Part shown: positions 37,760-58,200 of the stretch, piece by piece
How the letters are laid out: each line of letters begins with the position of its first letter
Position numbering within the stretch: position 1 is the first letter of the stretch
Source of the DNA: Amia ocellicauda
Taxonomy: Eukaryota > Chordata > Actinopteri > Amiiformes > Amiidae
Length of the DNA: 64,000 nt
NCBI RefSeq assembly: GCF_036373705.1
Contig: NC_089868.1
Span: forward strand, 15,296,520-15,360,519
Reading direction: 5' to 3'
Notes under the pieces: model-generated
The model's database searches: none
Seen by the model: the letters and a program-made list of their open reading frames with translations, nothing else
Told to the model about the DNA's origin: nothing
Program-made: the position numbers and the translations under genes

Positions 37760-40700
37760 ATGCTGCCTGGAGTGGATAACGCAGAGCTGCAGTGCTGTGC
37801 CACAGTGGAGCGGATCAGCGCCACTGGCCAGACCACCAAGCGCCAGGTCATCCGGAAGGCGGTGGTGACGCTGGGGCGCAACGAGTTCCAGGAGATGGTC
37901 CTTCGTGTTGAGGACGGCAAAGTTCCTCAAAGCTTCATACTGCGGGAGATCCAGCTCTTCACTCGTTTCGCTCGGGATGGGAAGAGCACCATCAGACTAG
38001 TCCCTGACCACATTCAAGTCCTGATCTCCGACTGCCCCCCGGATAGACTGCGTGTTTTCCTGAAGACGTTGAGCATCAAGCACCAGGCCTGGCAACAAAC
38101 CGGCAAGCCCCTGGGGAATCGGGCCAAGCTGCTGTCCGGGCTGCCCCACAGCTTCGAGACCATCAGTCCTCTGCAGCAGAAGGACGTACAGAAAGCTAAT
38201 GCCCTGCGAGAGAAGGTCAACCTGCAGCCCCCCAGTAAAGGCCTGCAGGGAAGAGATGGCAATAAAGCTGGTGGCCTGCAGGTGAAAAGACAGAGACCAG
38301 ACTCCACAGAAAGCAGCCCCGTGAGTGACCAAGTTCTCCAAAAAAATTGATTTGATTGCCTAAATTTAAAAGTAGTGCTCCCCCCCTTCCCTAGATTATA
38401 CTTTTTTCGATCTGTGGTCTTTGTTTGACTTCTAAATTGGTGTGTAGAATTCCACCACCATTTGAGATCCTTAGTCTCGGTTAATCTGTGCCCCAGTGGT
38501 GTAAGAAGTTTGCCTGATTTCGGAGTCTCTGTTATGGAATTTAGATGTTAAAATTGGATAACCTGGATAAATTATTCTAATTCTGTTCGTCCCAGGTAAA
38601 AGCTTTGCACCCTGCTAAGAAGCCTGTCCTGACTCTGCCAGTGGCGAGGAAGCTGTCCAAAGAGCAGACCATGGTTCTGAGCGCCGTCCTCAGTGGGAAA
38701 AATGTGTTCTTCACAGGCAGTGCTGGTACTGACTCAGACACCACCTTTAATACAGCTCGCTGTCTTCTGAACCTCAGCTGTAATGTACTGCATGTACTCT
38801 ACCTTGGATTAATCTTTTTTGGGGCAGGATATCTCCCACTGATCAAATAGCTGAAAAAACGTGTTCTGTACATTATAGGATATTATAACCTAATTTCAGA
38901 AAACATAATGCATTGTAAAAACATGTGCACTCCTTACAGGTACGGGTAAATCTTTTTTACTGAAGAGGATTGTGGGATCCTTGCCCCCTAAAAGCACCTA
39001 TGCCACAGCGAGCACTGGCGTGGCTGCCTGCCATATCGGGGGAACCACTCTCCATGCCTTCGCAGGTACGGCTGCAGTCCATAGACTCATATGCGTAGTG
39101 TTTCACAGCCAGTTAGTGCAGCTGACGACGAAATCGGCCTACATTCACACGCTGCCTCGCAGGGCTAATGGTTCTGGTAATTGATGCTGAATGTGAAAAG
39201 CTATTGTCCTCATAATTAGCTAGTTGTCTCCTATGGCTTAGCCCACTTCTGCTGTGTGGATCCTGTTTTCAGTTGTTTTTTACTGGAGAGGTCCTCAGAC
39301 CTTATCCCAATCAAAGATCATTCAAGTCCAAACCAAAATATCACCTTTCTACAGGACATCTGGATGAATCCCTCTCAGTTTAAAATGTTTCCCTTCCAAT
39401 AGAGTGCATTTTTTTTGTGTGATACTGTGATTTGAAATGGGCTACTTCCTTTATTTCTGAAAGATGCTCCTTTCTAGACTGTTACAAATATTTCTTGTCA
39501 AGTACTTAATTGCTCTCATTTCTTTTTCCCATAGTCATTACATTTTAAATTAATTCAGAATCCATGAATACTATTTTTTAAATTGAACTTGGAATTGATT
39601 TAACAAACACTTGATTGAATTATGCCTTGAGAAACTCGTTTCTGCCTTTAAATATATTCTACCAATCATTAAAGGCATTTTTTTTTTTTTTATTAATAAT
39701 GCATATCCAGAATCATACTTTATTATGAGATGCTGATTTAGTCTTCAGAGCAAAACAAATGTAAAAGTAAATGCTGTCCTCTAGGTAGCCCGACTAATTG
39801 CTCTGTCTGCAGTGTCACAGCTCAATTCTCTGTGTGTGTCAGGTATTGGGTCGGGCTCAGCCCCTCTGGAGCAGTGTGTGGACCTGGCTCAGCGCCCGGG
39901 GGTATTGCAGCATTGGACCAGCTGTCGCCACCTCATCATCGATGAGATTTCCATGGTGGAGGGGGAGTACTTTGACAAGCTGGAGGCCATAGCCAGGTAA
40001 CACTTGTTTTTTGTGTAGTAGAACATTTTTCCCTTTTGATGAACAGAGACAAATATGCACCAATTACATTGTAGTATATTGCATGTTTTATTTTTATTTA
40101 TTTTTTAAAGACTTTTTATTAACTGCAACTCTATCTGGACATTTTTCGTATTCTTCTACCCAGCAATACATCCTCAAATCTGAAACGTATCATAGTGCAG
40201 TGGGAGTCTTATTGGCTTCCTCTTGATGTTCAGCAATGCTTAGCAAATAAACATTTGTCTGTGTTTCTTCCCTGCCTGGCACTCTGCTGGGGCTCTAGGT
40301 CCATCAAGAGGTCTACTGAACCCTTTGGAGGGATCCAACTCATTGTGTGTGGAGACTTCCTGCAGCTTCCTCCAGTCAGCAAGGGCAAAGCAAAGTTCTG
40401 CTTCCAGGTCAGAGGTCATGGGGTGTGGCGGGGGTGGGTGGGATTTATAATTTACACTAAATCACAAAAATGTAAATAATATAGTATGCCTATTTCTAGT
40501 GCTGAATCCCCCAAAATATACATAATCAATGTATTGAATTAAAAAGTCCATAATCAATTATAACTAAAGATTTGTGTAGTATTTAAATATTTATCAGTAA
40601 GATTGGGACAGTGTTTTACAATTTTTTCCAAGATTATTTGTGAAAGATATACAAACAAGGCAACAATTGGTGTCCTTCGGCTTTAATCTTGATTGATGTT

Positions 40701-43700
40701 ATGTGAAATTGGAAGTTGTGTAGACTCATTTTTATATATTTTTTTTAGCCTTCAATCTTGGGTCATTCCTTCAAAAATCACAATTTTTTGCATGACAGGT
40801 CTGCAGCGTATTAATTTGCCAGGCACCACTAACATTTTGTGTACTTCTAGGCAAAGAGCTGGCGGAAGTGTATTCATGTGAATATGGAGCTGACGGATGT
40901 GAGGAGACAGACGGACAAGTCCTTCATCTCCCTGCTGCAGGCGGTGAGGGTGGGCAGGTTGGTAGAGTTCCCCAGATACCTTTGTGCCACCTACTCGATT
41001 AGTGTGTGTGTGGGAGCAGCCCAAGGGCCGTGTTGTATAGGTCATTGTTTCTTGAGACATTACTGTAGAGATGGCTTCACTGAAATAAACCTTTTCTTTA
41101 CAAATTTGAATTATTTTTCGAATCTGGCCGGTAATGTGCCTTTCACTAAAGTGCGTAGTTTAGTTAGTTTTTTATGCTTAATTTATATTTAATTCCATCA
41201 GATTAGTTATTTTACTGGTTGTCTCGCATAGACTAATGGATACAAAAAAATGCAGCCCATTCAGATCCCCTAATATGTAGACCTCAATAAAATGACTTGA
41301 GACCTCCTCTAACTTCAAGCTGACAAATGGGATGCATTGCCTGACAGCAGATCATTGATTTGTGCAGGCCACTAGTGTCACTGCATCTCTTAATCCTTCA
41401 AGCACTGTAGATCTGCTTCTTATGAAGTGTATTCCATATTCATTTACTTGAATCTGAGGACTGATTCCTCTAGGGTTTTGAAGGTGATCTAGAAGCTTTG
41501 AGGTTTTGCCTGTTGTTTTTTTTCCCCATTGAAAAGTCTCAAGTCTATAAATTATACTGTCATTGACTGTATCTCATCACTTGTTGGTTAATCCCTACAG
41601 ACCTCTGGCCTGCACTTCTGTTCAATATCTCAGCCCAGGGTTCCTCAGATCTTGACTAATTAGCTTACATGTCTTTCCAAGGCTTCTTTTGACCAAACTT
41701 AATTTTGTACAAACCTACAACTGCTTATCCCTTCTAAGCTTCCCATTTTGGATCTATGGTTTGAAAATTAATTTGACCAAGATGGATCTTGCTCTTACCC
41801 AGAGATTTCCCCATCTCCCTCAGGGTCACAGAAGATGTCACAGCCCGGCTCATGGAAACTGCGTATCACACAATTGAGAGAGATGGTATCCTGGCAACCA
41901 GGCTGTGCACACACAAAGATGATGTGGAGCTGACCAATGAGAGGAAACTTGAGCAGTTACTGGGTAAGATTCAGTCTGCTTATCTACTGTATTAAGTTGT
42001 ATACTTGACAATCCTTCCTCTAGGCCTTTTGTGTGTGGCATGTTCTGGGAGCTATCCCTCTGTGCCCCATCCTAACTGGTTGGTGTGTTTGTCACAGGGG
42101 CAGTTCGGGTGTTTGAGGCCGTGGACAGTGACCCCCAGCTGGTGAAGCACATTGATGCCCAGAGCCCTGTGGGTCGGGTACTGCAGCTGAAAGTGGGAGC
42201 TCAGGTAAGCGGATGCTGTCCCACTCTGGACTGAACTCCTGCTTCTGGTACATGACCTAAAACACAAGAGGTGTAGAGGATGTCTTCAGCACATGAGAAT
42301 CTATAGAAGGACACAATATTGCAGGAGCGGTTAAACCATAGTGGTATCATAGTGCTCCTTCTTGCCAAACCAACGTGAAACTTGTACAAATGGCTCAAGT
42401 GCATCCCACAGTCTTTAAACATGTCTCTTGGTGGCAGGTGATGTTGACGAAGAACCTGGATGTCCAACGCGGCCTCGTGAACGGAGCGCGGGGTGTGGTC
42501 GTGGGATTCGAGCCTGGAAACAAAGGTAGGACTCGCTCACCAACATGTGATTGTGAATGTACACGTAAGGGAGAACTTGTGCTGAAAGATGGGGATTTAA
42601 TACTGATGCAGAAACGTGCTCATGTCCACACAATCTGATGAGCATCTCCGCTCTAGCTATGTGAGGCTCAGGGACCAAAGTGTTGTGATCACCCTGCTAG
42701 GTTATGTTGGCAGACCCTGCATACAAGGTGAAAGATGGGCTGAATGGGTTCCTTTCCTTTGAAACGTAGGATTACTTTTTGGCGAGAGCATTTCCATGTC
42801 TGTGCTGTAGTGTCTGTCTGATCCCTTGCTCCCCTCCTCCCTCAGGCCTGCCACGGGTGCGTTTCCTGTGTGGGCTGACGGAGGCCATGAAGCCGGAGCG
42901 CTGGATGTTCAAGGCGGGGGGTGGCCTGTATCTCAGCCGCCAGCAGCTCCCTCTGAAACTGGCTTGGGCCATCTCCATCCACAAGAGCCAGGTGAGAAAC
43001 TCCTGTACAACCTCGCAGACGGACCTGCTTCGATCGGGGTCAACACAGAAGGAAACCAGCTTTTTAACTCACTCCTCCTACACTCACACTGAAAATTTGA
43101 TCTCCTGTCCACTGACCCACTGAAGATCAAACTATTCCTAGCTGCCATTGCATTTGGGAAGATGGATGTTATTTGGCCTTGTGTGGAGTTGCTGATGTAT
43201 TTGAAAACAAGTCCATTGAGCCCTCCCTGTGTCGGGTGTTGAGCGAAGATTGTTCTGCGATCATATCGCCAATTTTACGCTGAGGTGGTCAAGCAGGAAG
43301 CGAAAGGATAAAAGTAGTGCATTTACGACAACGCAGATGAGAATCCCAGCCCCTTTCCTGTAAGGCAGGCAAGATTCTTGGCACTGTTTATTCAAGAGCT
43401 TTTGTCTGTGTGGCTGATTAGCCAAATTGTTCTGAGGGTGCTGTCGTTTCCATGTAGGTGTCTGCTGTCACTTCAAAGCCCTCCATAAGCTGAGCTATTA
43501 AGTTCCTAATTAAATCAAGAACACATAGACTGGGGTTTTAGCGGCACAGACAATGACAGGGTATTAGATGCTCTGAGCCCGAATGAAGCACACGGGAATA
43601 CAGCAGATTTGACTGCCACCCTAGTGTGCAATCTTATGACTCAAACCTGAATGAGCATTGCATGAGAATTGTGTAAATGCTATGTGGAAGTTGAATTTCA

Positions 43701-45205
43701 TACATTTAAATCTGTATCCTTTTATTTCATGTTTTAATCATATCTAATTTTCTCAATTTCCCTAAATATTACAACATATATTTCAAAAGTATTGCTATGA
43801 ATACTATTTTAAAATGAGGGGGGAGAAACTGGGTACTTCATTGGTACTGAGTGCAATGACTAGGCATGATTTAAAATGTACAGCTTTTCACAGATTTTTA
43901 AATAGATATATAATCAACAATATACTTGCCTCAATCACCATATAAGTACTCATAAATCTGAAAGTATAGGCCTACATAAATAACCTCTACATTTGTGTTT
44001 AAACTCAGAATGGCTTCCTGGAAAGACTGTCTAGTATTTTCCGTCACCGCACTAGTTAGTGCATGTGCTGCAAGAAGAGCTGAAGTGATTTCTTCCCTTC
44101 GGGTCACAGACCCAGACACTCCTATTAAATTGCCCTGTGTTGGATTGTCTGTGAAGAATAATGATGATGGAGCATCTCCTTTCGCTGTGAATGTTCATTG
44201 GTCATTGTGCACCAATGGGAAGCCAAGACAGTTACCCTTATTTATATGGCTGCCCTGTCTTATCACTAGTGCTGCCTATGGAAATGAAACTGATCAAATC
44301 TGGCCAATGTTTTGCAGACGCTTGTACAAATCTATGCATTTAATTTGGTTTGATAGCATCCATAAGCACAACCATGGACTTTTCTAAATCTGGTTTATAA
44401 AATATCTGTCCGATTCCTACACAGGTTCTTATGTGCCCCACAAACTCTGATTTACTATATAAACCATCCAAAAATTTGTTTAAGAAAGTAAAGGCAAACA
44501 GAAACTCACAATTTAACATCAAATTAGCTGCTGACTAATCTATACTAGATACTAATAGTTTCAACACTTCCTTAAGGGCAGGTTGCAAGGTTCTGACACA
44601 TATTTTTCTACAAAACTCCTGAACTGCTGTACTGATTGTCCGTGTGTACCGTGCCATGTGCAGGGGATGACTCTGGACTGTGTGGAGATCTCTCTGTCGC
44701 GGGTGTTCGAGAGCGGGCAGGCATACGTGGCCCTGTCGCGTGCCCGCAGTCTGGAGGGGCTCCGGGTCATGGACTTCGACCCCCGGGTGGTGAGGGCCGA
44801 CCCAGAAGTGCTGCAGTTTTATCGCCGGCTGAGGAAAGAGCGCCTCCTCATGCAGGTAGGAGACCATCCTGGATTTCGACAACAATACAGTGTTAAATTG
44901 AGATGTACCAAAAGTTTCTCACCCAAGTTCTGAGTTGTCGGTAATTGGCGATGAGTTGAGTGAGGAAGGTCTTTTGGCAGCTGATTTTTCTGATGCTTCA
45001 GACAGCACTTCAGAACTTATTTTATTTGAACAAATTGTTGATATCCTGAGTATCCAATACATGCAGACTTATACCATCTGGGTTTATTGCTCTTTTTATC
45101 TTTACAGTTTCATAAATCCATGCATTACAATGGCACCCATTTGTCTTGCAGGCCTCAATGGATGAGTACATAGAGAGAGCGAACCAGGAAAATGAATATC
45201 GATGA
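37760..45205 (+). CDS. pif1: PIF1 5'-to-3' DNA helicase
   Basis: Superfamily 1B helicase that unwinds G-quadruplexes and forked DNA in nucleus and mitochondria. Twelve coding exons: 37760-38320, 38596-38725, 38940-39065, 39843-39996, 40299-40407, 40851-40957, 41824-41963, 42098-42204, 42438-42525, 42846-42991, 44664-44855, 45152-45205. They total 1914 nt and 637 aa, against about 641 in human. Motifs: vertebrate N-terminal domain (1-180, including DCPPDRL), Walker A GSAGTGKS (228-235, split by an intron after GSAG), Walker B IDEIS (305-309), [26 protein letters not shown] and the final VALSRARS (578-585). All splice phases agree and no key residue is missing. The ATG follows the acceptor at 37738 by 21 nt. 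The largest intron (42992-44663) holds no recognised feature. Confidence 0.96.
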
Positions 45206-45602
45206 CCGAATCTGCTCCAAGAGCAAGGAGCAGTATCTCTGCACTGTATGCATTTACATGTACAGAAACTGATCCTTTTTTTTTTTTAATCCAGTCATGT
45301 TTACATCTGAAATGCACTTTTCCATCAAATGTTATACCAAAGTATGCATTTGAATCACTACATCATGGTAATGAATGTATTTACATCGGTAATGAGACTG
45401 AAGAGATCATATTCAGTGCAATCCATCTCATTCCCCATTGATGTTTTGAATACGAAGACTATTTAAATGTTTTAATGTATGTATGATTTTACATTAGGTT
45501 TTTCCACATTAGAAATGTGTAAAGGCAGTATATAGGTGTATATATTTGTACTTTTTTAAAAAGGCATCTTCTGACTGAACTGTTTTTTACTTTTTTTTTG
45601 TA

Positions 45603-45608
45603 AATAAA
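45603..45608 (+). terminator. PIF1 polyadenylation signal
   Basis: AATAAA about 400 nt after the stop codon, preceded by T-rich sequence. Confidence 0.6.
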
Positions 45609-45619
45609 GACCGTTTTCA

Positions 45620-47640
45620 AAAACATTCGTGGCATTTGCATGCAAGCTAAAACCTCTTGAGTTTCATCACCACACGTCTTTGTCATTTAGGACTTTTAAT
45701 TGTGTTGCGTGAAATGCGACACTGAATCCTTGGCTCATAGCACAAATGTCCAATTATTAGCAGTAATCTTTAAAAAGAAAACCATAAGCACTGGTTTGCT
45801 GTATGGATTTGAATGCTCCCAGTGAAGGCTACTTTCTACATGAAGTGTGACATTTAATGGACCAGTGACTCAATGTGTAGATCTGTCGCACAAGCAATTA
45901 TGCATTTTTATTGTGTGTCACATAAGGATAAACACTGTGCCCATTATGTGCATACAGATTAGCAACTGGAGTAATCCTACTTTGTTAGAGCACAATAAAA
46001 AGGAGTGTCAATTTGTTATACACTTACTACTACTAATATGAAAATGTAACTATAGCAGTAGTAATATTTTCTTGCATTAAATCAAGGTCTTAATTTAAAT
46101 TGTAAACCCTCTGCATATAGTAGTGTACGGATTGGGGGAAGTTTTAATGTTTATCCAGTGTAACCTGTTCTGCAAAGGTGTTCAAACAATGAACAATATT
46201 ATGGAATCGCACTAGAGTAGCTTCAGCAGGTTCCTTCTCATTTTAATAACCCGTTTAGGCGGTTTGCATCTGAAAGGGTAAAGTATCTCTAAAATAAGCC
46301 TGCACGTAAACGGGGTTGCTGAAATGTCATGGCCAAAAGAAGCATAAAAGATTGGTTATGTCACTTGCCACTTTTTTTCATGTGAACACAGCCATTGACC
46401 TTGCTTTTCCTTTTCCATTGTGCAGAATTGTGTCCCAGTGCCCTGAGTATCATCTATGAATGCATTTATACCAACGTGTGTGATTCCTCTACCAGAATAT
46501 GCTATAATAACAGACCTTCCAATCACTACAGAATAAATATAGTTGAAGAAACTTACCCCTTCAACTCCTACACTTAATAACGGTATACTTGTCATTGAAG
46601 AGGAACCATATAGTCATATCTTTCTAGTATGTAGCTTTACTTAAAATGTCCCTATAGGCTTGCATTATAAACCTCTATTAAGTGGCACTAAGTGCTGTTT
46701 CCCCAGGATGCTGCTTTAGATTGTATTTCTCCTTAGAAACTTAGTGTGGCATCATAGTTGTGAATACAGAACAGTAGACCACTAACTTGATGCGGATGTA
46801 ATTAGTTTTATATGTACGCATGCATTTCAATATTGTGAAAGCATTCAGAAATTAACTTCACCAGCTGAAAGTGTTTTCATGCTTTTAATTAAACCATTTT
46901 TAAACTATTCCCGGTTCTTGGTTCTGTGTTCTGGATTTTCTGGAATTTTTAATTGCTTTTTTTTTTAATGGATACTCTGTCTGGGCCTATTGTAATTAAG
47001 TGGAAGGCTTTTGACAGGTTATACTTGTATATTATGCATGTAAGATGGGGACCACTAATATATTGTACAGCTAGAAATAGTAGCTTCATTCTCATTTTCT
47101 ACCCAGGGCTCTGTCGCCACCTTTTGAAATCCTTCTGTCATTAACATTCAGATTAAATCTTCAGCAGGAACCTCGGAAGCCCAGTTTTAATGTAATGTAT
47201 CATTAATATTATTGTATAGACCTAGCGTGAGGCTCAGTTCACAGTTCAAAATCCAAACTTAATATGTTGATTTATTTTAACACACCCAGCACAAAACAAA
47301 GAAACAAATAGTTCAATGTCTGTATGCAAGGGGTAAAACAAATGACTAACACGTGGAAAAGTTATCGTTATGCAAATGCACAACACACGCTACACTCATC
47401 AAAGAAGAGAAGACGGAAATGACTAACAGCACAGTACTGACACATGTCCCACTCCAGCTCATCTTTACTGCAGCGCTTTTTTCGAAAACGCTCTATCACT
47501 TTTTTTTAACTCACGGGCTTGCCGTAGAGCCTACGTCAGAAGCGCGCGGTATTTTTGCATTCTGAACGCGAGAATAACAGCCTTATATATTCATAATTAA
47601 TGGCTTCAAAGTGTTTCCAGACCAACGAGTTTTATACAGC
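45620..47640. other. PIF1-RAD54L intergenic region
   Basis: AT-rich. No gene or element recognised. GC content and CpG rise from about 47450 towards the RAD54L start. Confidence 0.5.
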
Positions 47641-47643
47641 TTG

Positions 47644-47940
47644 CCAATCATAAAGGACAGAAAACTACAGATGGAACCGAAACGAATGTAATCCTTACAA
47701 CGGCTGATTGCGGAGACTGAATTTACAACAAACCCCGGCGTCGCTGCTGTGGCTGGGCTGTGATGGAGTTGCATGGAGAAGAAAGACTCATTAACTGAAT
47801 TCAAACTTTCGCATTTCACTGTCGTTGCTCATTGGTTTATCGCACTATCACCGAAACATGGTTTCTTAGTCGTCTTTACAATCGTTCACTTATTTTCCGC
47901 GTCGTTGGATTTTGTTTCCTGATTCCCAAAGACTTCAGAC
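47644..47940 (+). promoter_or_regulatory. RAD54L promoter region
   Basis: CCAAT at 47644-47648, an inverted CCAAT at 47831-47835 and a TTTTCCGCG E2F-like word at about 47893-47901, in CpG-containing DNA just upstream of the first ATG. Motif evidence only. Confidence 0.35.
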
Positions 47941-54652
<6,712 letters not shown>

Positions 54653-55031
54653 GCCGGCGCCTGTGGGACGGCTCAGTCACTACGCAGCACTGTATTTCCA
54701 AAATGAAGAGCTGCAACTCACGGTTTTATCTTTTTCAGTCTTTTTGGAAGAGAATGAGAGAAACTCAAGACATTAACCCTTTATCTCCAAGTATGAATAA
54801 TAAGAATATTTAATTTAGACTTCATGTCTTAGGGAGAAAGGAAGTACCCCCTCCCCATGTCTCTTATTAAAATGTCCTCGACATTATGTAAATATTTATT
54901 TGTAAGACTGTTTGCCCTGTTATAATACAAATGTCTGTAAACTGCTTCTATTTTTATCTATCAATTTAAAAATTATGCTGTGCTCGAGCCCTTCAAATCA
55001 CCTGGAAAAGTGATGTTTTTGCAAAGGAATC

Positions 55032-55037
55032 TTTATT
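55032..55037 (-). terminator. LRRC41 polyadenylation signal
   Basis: AATAAA on the minus strand about 220 nt past the LRRC41 stop. RAD54L and LRRC41 are convergent, with only 602 bp between their stop codons. A weaker ATTAAA on the plus strand at 54866-54871 may serve RAD54L. Confidence 0.55.
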
Positions 55038-55254
55038 TCACAAATGTATAAAAACATATATTAAAAACCTACAGAAATAATGAAAGTGGTTTGTTGCGTA
55101 ACTCTGTGAACTTCAGATAGTTTTGTTTGTTTTCTGAACTGAAATGCATACACTGATGAAAACTAATTTCAGTCGGTCATGGAAGTAAGCTGAGGATGCT
55201 CTTGTCTCCTCCTGCTTGGTTACCTGCTGTAACATCGGACCCCAGCCACCCTGG

Positions 55255-58200
55255 TCACATGACACTGATGTGGTCCGCGAAGGTGGTCCTGGAGTTCCAG
55301 CAGTCTTTGATCAGGTGGCACAGAGAGCCCAGCTGCTTCATGGCACGCGCTGTTGTCTGGGGGTCTCGGTCCAGAGGGTTCTCTCGCACGTCCAGCTTTA
55401 ACTCCCGAGGGGGCCGGTGGCTTTCCAGCAACGCCCCAAATTCCAGCAGCCCGTTTGGCAGGATGTAGTTTGCGCTGTGAAGCAGAACAGAAGGCATCGC
55501 AGAAGCTTGTTTCTTTGCTCCCTTACCCCCAAAATACTGTCACAAAATTGACAACTTTTAATAATTTCTATTAACATAAGTGATAGTAATGAGATTACAA
55601 TTACCTGACATTCAAATGTCGAATCCTGCTGGGAGACTCTCCAGAGAATAGATCTGCCAACACTATCAGTCCGTCGTTCCCTGATAACAAGAATGGTTAA
55701 CAAACCAGAATGTATGCAGTGTAAATGAGTGTCTGATTAATGGAAATGTTTTTAATGAATCTCACCAAGGCGATTTCTTGACAAAGTCAGAGATGTAAGA
55801 GATGGATGACACTTTACTGAGCTGATTAACTGGGCCAGGAACTCTTGTTTATTCTTCTCAAACAGTCGGCAGTCAGTAAGGCATAACCCTGGAATAAAAA
55901 CGAAATTATGACTTGTGTGAATCTCAGAAATGCACACTGTAAGACTTGCTTCCTAAGAAATCACTCAAGAAATGAAGGGAAATACCTGGGAGAAAAATGC
56001 TTTGTTGTGCTTATGAGACTGAATAATTTACAAATATAGATAATATAGCACATTTCCTTCATCGTGCTAAAGTTATTTACTTTAAAAACACCTACTATGT
56101 CCCTATTCCTAAAAACATCTTATTATTTAAATTAAATACTGGAAAAATTAAGAGCCTAAACTAATTTGCAAGTAACCAAGGCCAGTCTATTACCTTTTGA
56201 GTGGAAAAATTCAAGACAATTCTCTTACCTTTCAAAGTAAGACAACTCTTCAGCAGGTGAAGCACCTCCCTGTGACAGCCTGAGAGGTTAATGTCGTCCA
56301 GGGAAAGGTGCTGCAGGTTTAGACTGCACTCTGCAAGACACAAATATCACATTACAGCTGCCAACATAGTTTGTTATTTAATTTTAAGCCACCTGACATC
56401 AGATGAACACAAACTGCACTGTCAATTGGAAACACGAGGGACGGGACAACACTTTATTGGGCAGGTTTCCTACCTGTCCACAGTTGTCAAGGCTTACAGA
56501 CTTTAAACGCTGATGGAAATCTGGAGAGCTGTTCAGTGTAGATGTTTTGTATACAAGATATTTACATGCATAAACTGTAATAAACTTTCAGACATTTTCT
56601 AGTTAGTTTGATGTCCGTATGTTGTCGCAGAGCAGGTGTGTAACTGAACAATGAGAAGAGTCGGTTTTGTACCTGGCAGGGAGAATAGCAGTGGGCCGAG
56701 ATGGCCAGTTTTACACCGGATTCCTTTCAGGTAAAGACTGGTCAGACTCTGCGTGCCACGCAACACTGTCACCAAGGACTGGAGACACACCGATTCTGCA
56801 GGGAACTCCACTCGCAGTGTCTTTAAAGAGCTTTCTGGGGAACACAAGTTTAATCTTTGAATGATAGTGAATATATTTCACAATTTAGACAAATTTGTAG
56901 TTTACAAGGACAGGTGCTCAACAACAAATGTTTGCATTTCATTCTTCGGGTAACTTATTTGCTTTTCATTCTGTGGTAATTTCTGGTTCTCTGCAATGCT
57001 TACCAAATGCATCCTCTAATAATAGGAGCCACCAAATGTGTTCCATTTTAATTCTACAACCCATCCACTTTTGATTTAGGGTAGGTATATTCAGAAACTA
57101 ACATAACATAACTTGGGATGTCTGCTTTTTCCTGAGGATAATCAAATTATGTACACTTGAATTCATGGAATTTAGATATTTGATCTAAGAGATGCAGAAA
57201 AACTGTGCCCTTACTCCAAATGACCCTGAGAATGTAGAGTTCTACCTATGGGGGCAGGCAGATGAGAAGGATTGCTCTTTGGCTGGTTTACTTGAATGAA
57301 ACCAAGGGTGAGTTCCTCCAGGCGTGGGCAGGCAGACAGCAACCTGGCCAGCAAGGCCGCTATGGGCATCCTGCAGGACAAGCTGCTGATGGACAGCTCT
57401 GAGAGGGAGCAGTCAGGATTCTGGGACAGCAAGCTCAAGGCCTCCACCACCTTCAAAAGACATGGCTCCTCTATGATCCCTACAGAGAAAATGAATCATA
57501 CGGAGGACAAATGTAAAATGTATCCATTCATTTTGGTAAACCCTTTATTTTCTATGGTCAAAATTAAAACTGGTAAGGAATAAGCAAAATAACTAACAAG
57601 CGATTGATGGATGAGACACATTTTAGCCTAACTTTGTACATAAATTCTACTTACATTCACTGGACACTTGCAGGGAGTGAAGACAGATCCAAGAAGGGAG
57701 AAGGGGTGCAAGATTGTGAGCCAGGACATAGTTACTCGCTTCCAGCACCAGGGCACTGATTTTTCCCATAGGGGTGTCTTCCCCATCTGCCCCCGCGCAG
57801 AGAAAGGATGGAGCACTCTGGGCGCCTTCGAATGGTCCTTTAGAAACATGCATCTGCACTGATGAGGGGTTTTCAAAACATAAAATGCATTCTTGTACCT
57901 GAGCCCCATCCTCTGATTCAGCCCGTTCAAGCCGAGGCAGTTTAAAGCATTGTGCACTTGGTTCATCTTGCAATGTCCTTTTTCCATTGCTGACTGTCCT
58001 CTTGTCCTTCAGACTGCAGCCTTCCACGTCTGACACTTGGGAAGTCCTGACATTAGATGTGGAAGGAGGCGGATTTCCAGTAGCCAAAGTGGAAATTCTC
58101 TTCTTTTCCAGGGTCTGATCAGAAGGCCGTTGAATTCTTGGACTGGACAAGGAGCATTCATATCCAGCACTCATTTGAAGCATCCAAGTCCACAGTATGG

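Noticed and set aside
43995-44387. A 130-codon plus-strand frame in the largest PIF1 intron
   Set aside because: No recognisable domain, it lies between well-defined PIF1 exons, and its composition looks like non-coding sequence.
57628-57987. Separate 119-codon minus-strand gene
   Set aside because: It is an alternate frame inside the 910-bp LRRC41 exon, whose correct frame is continuous with neighbouring exons.
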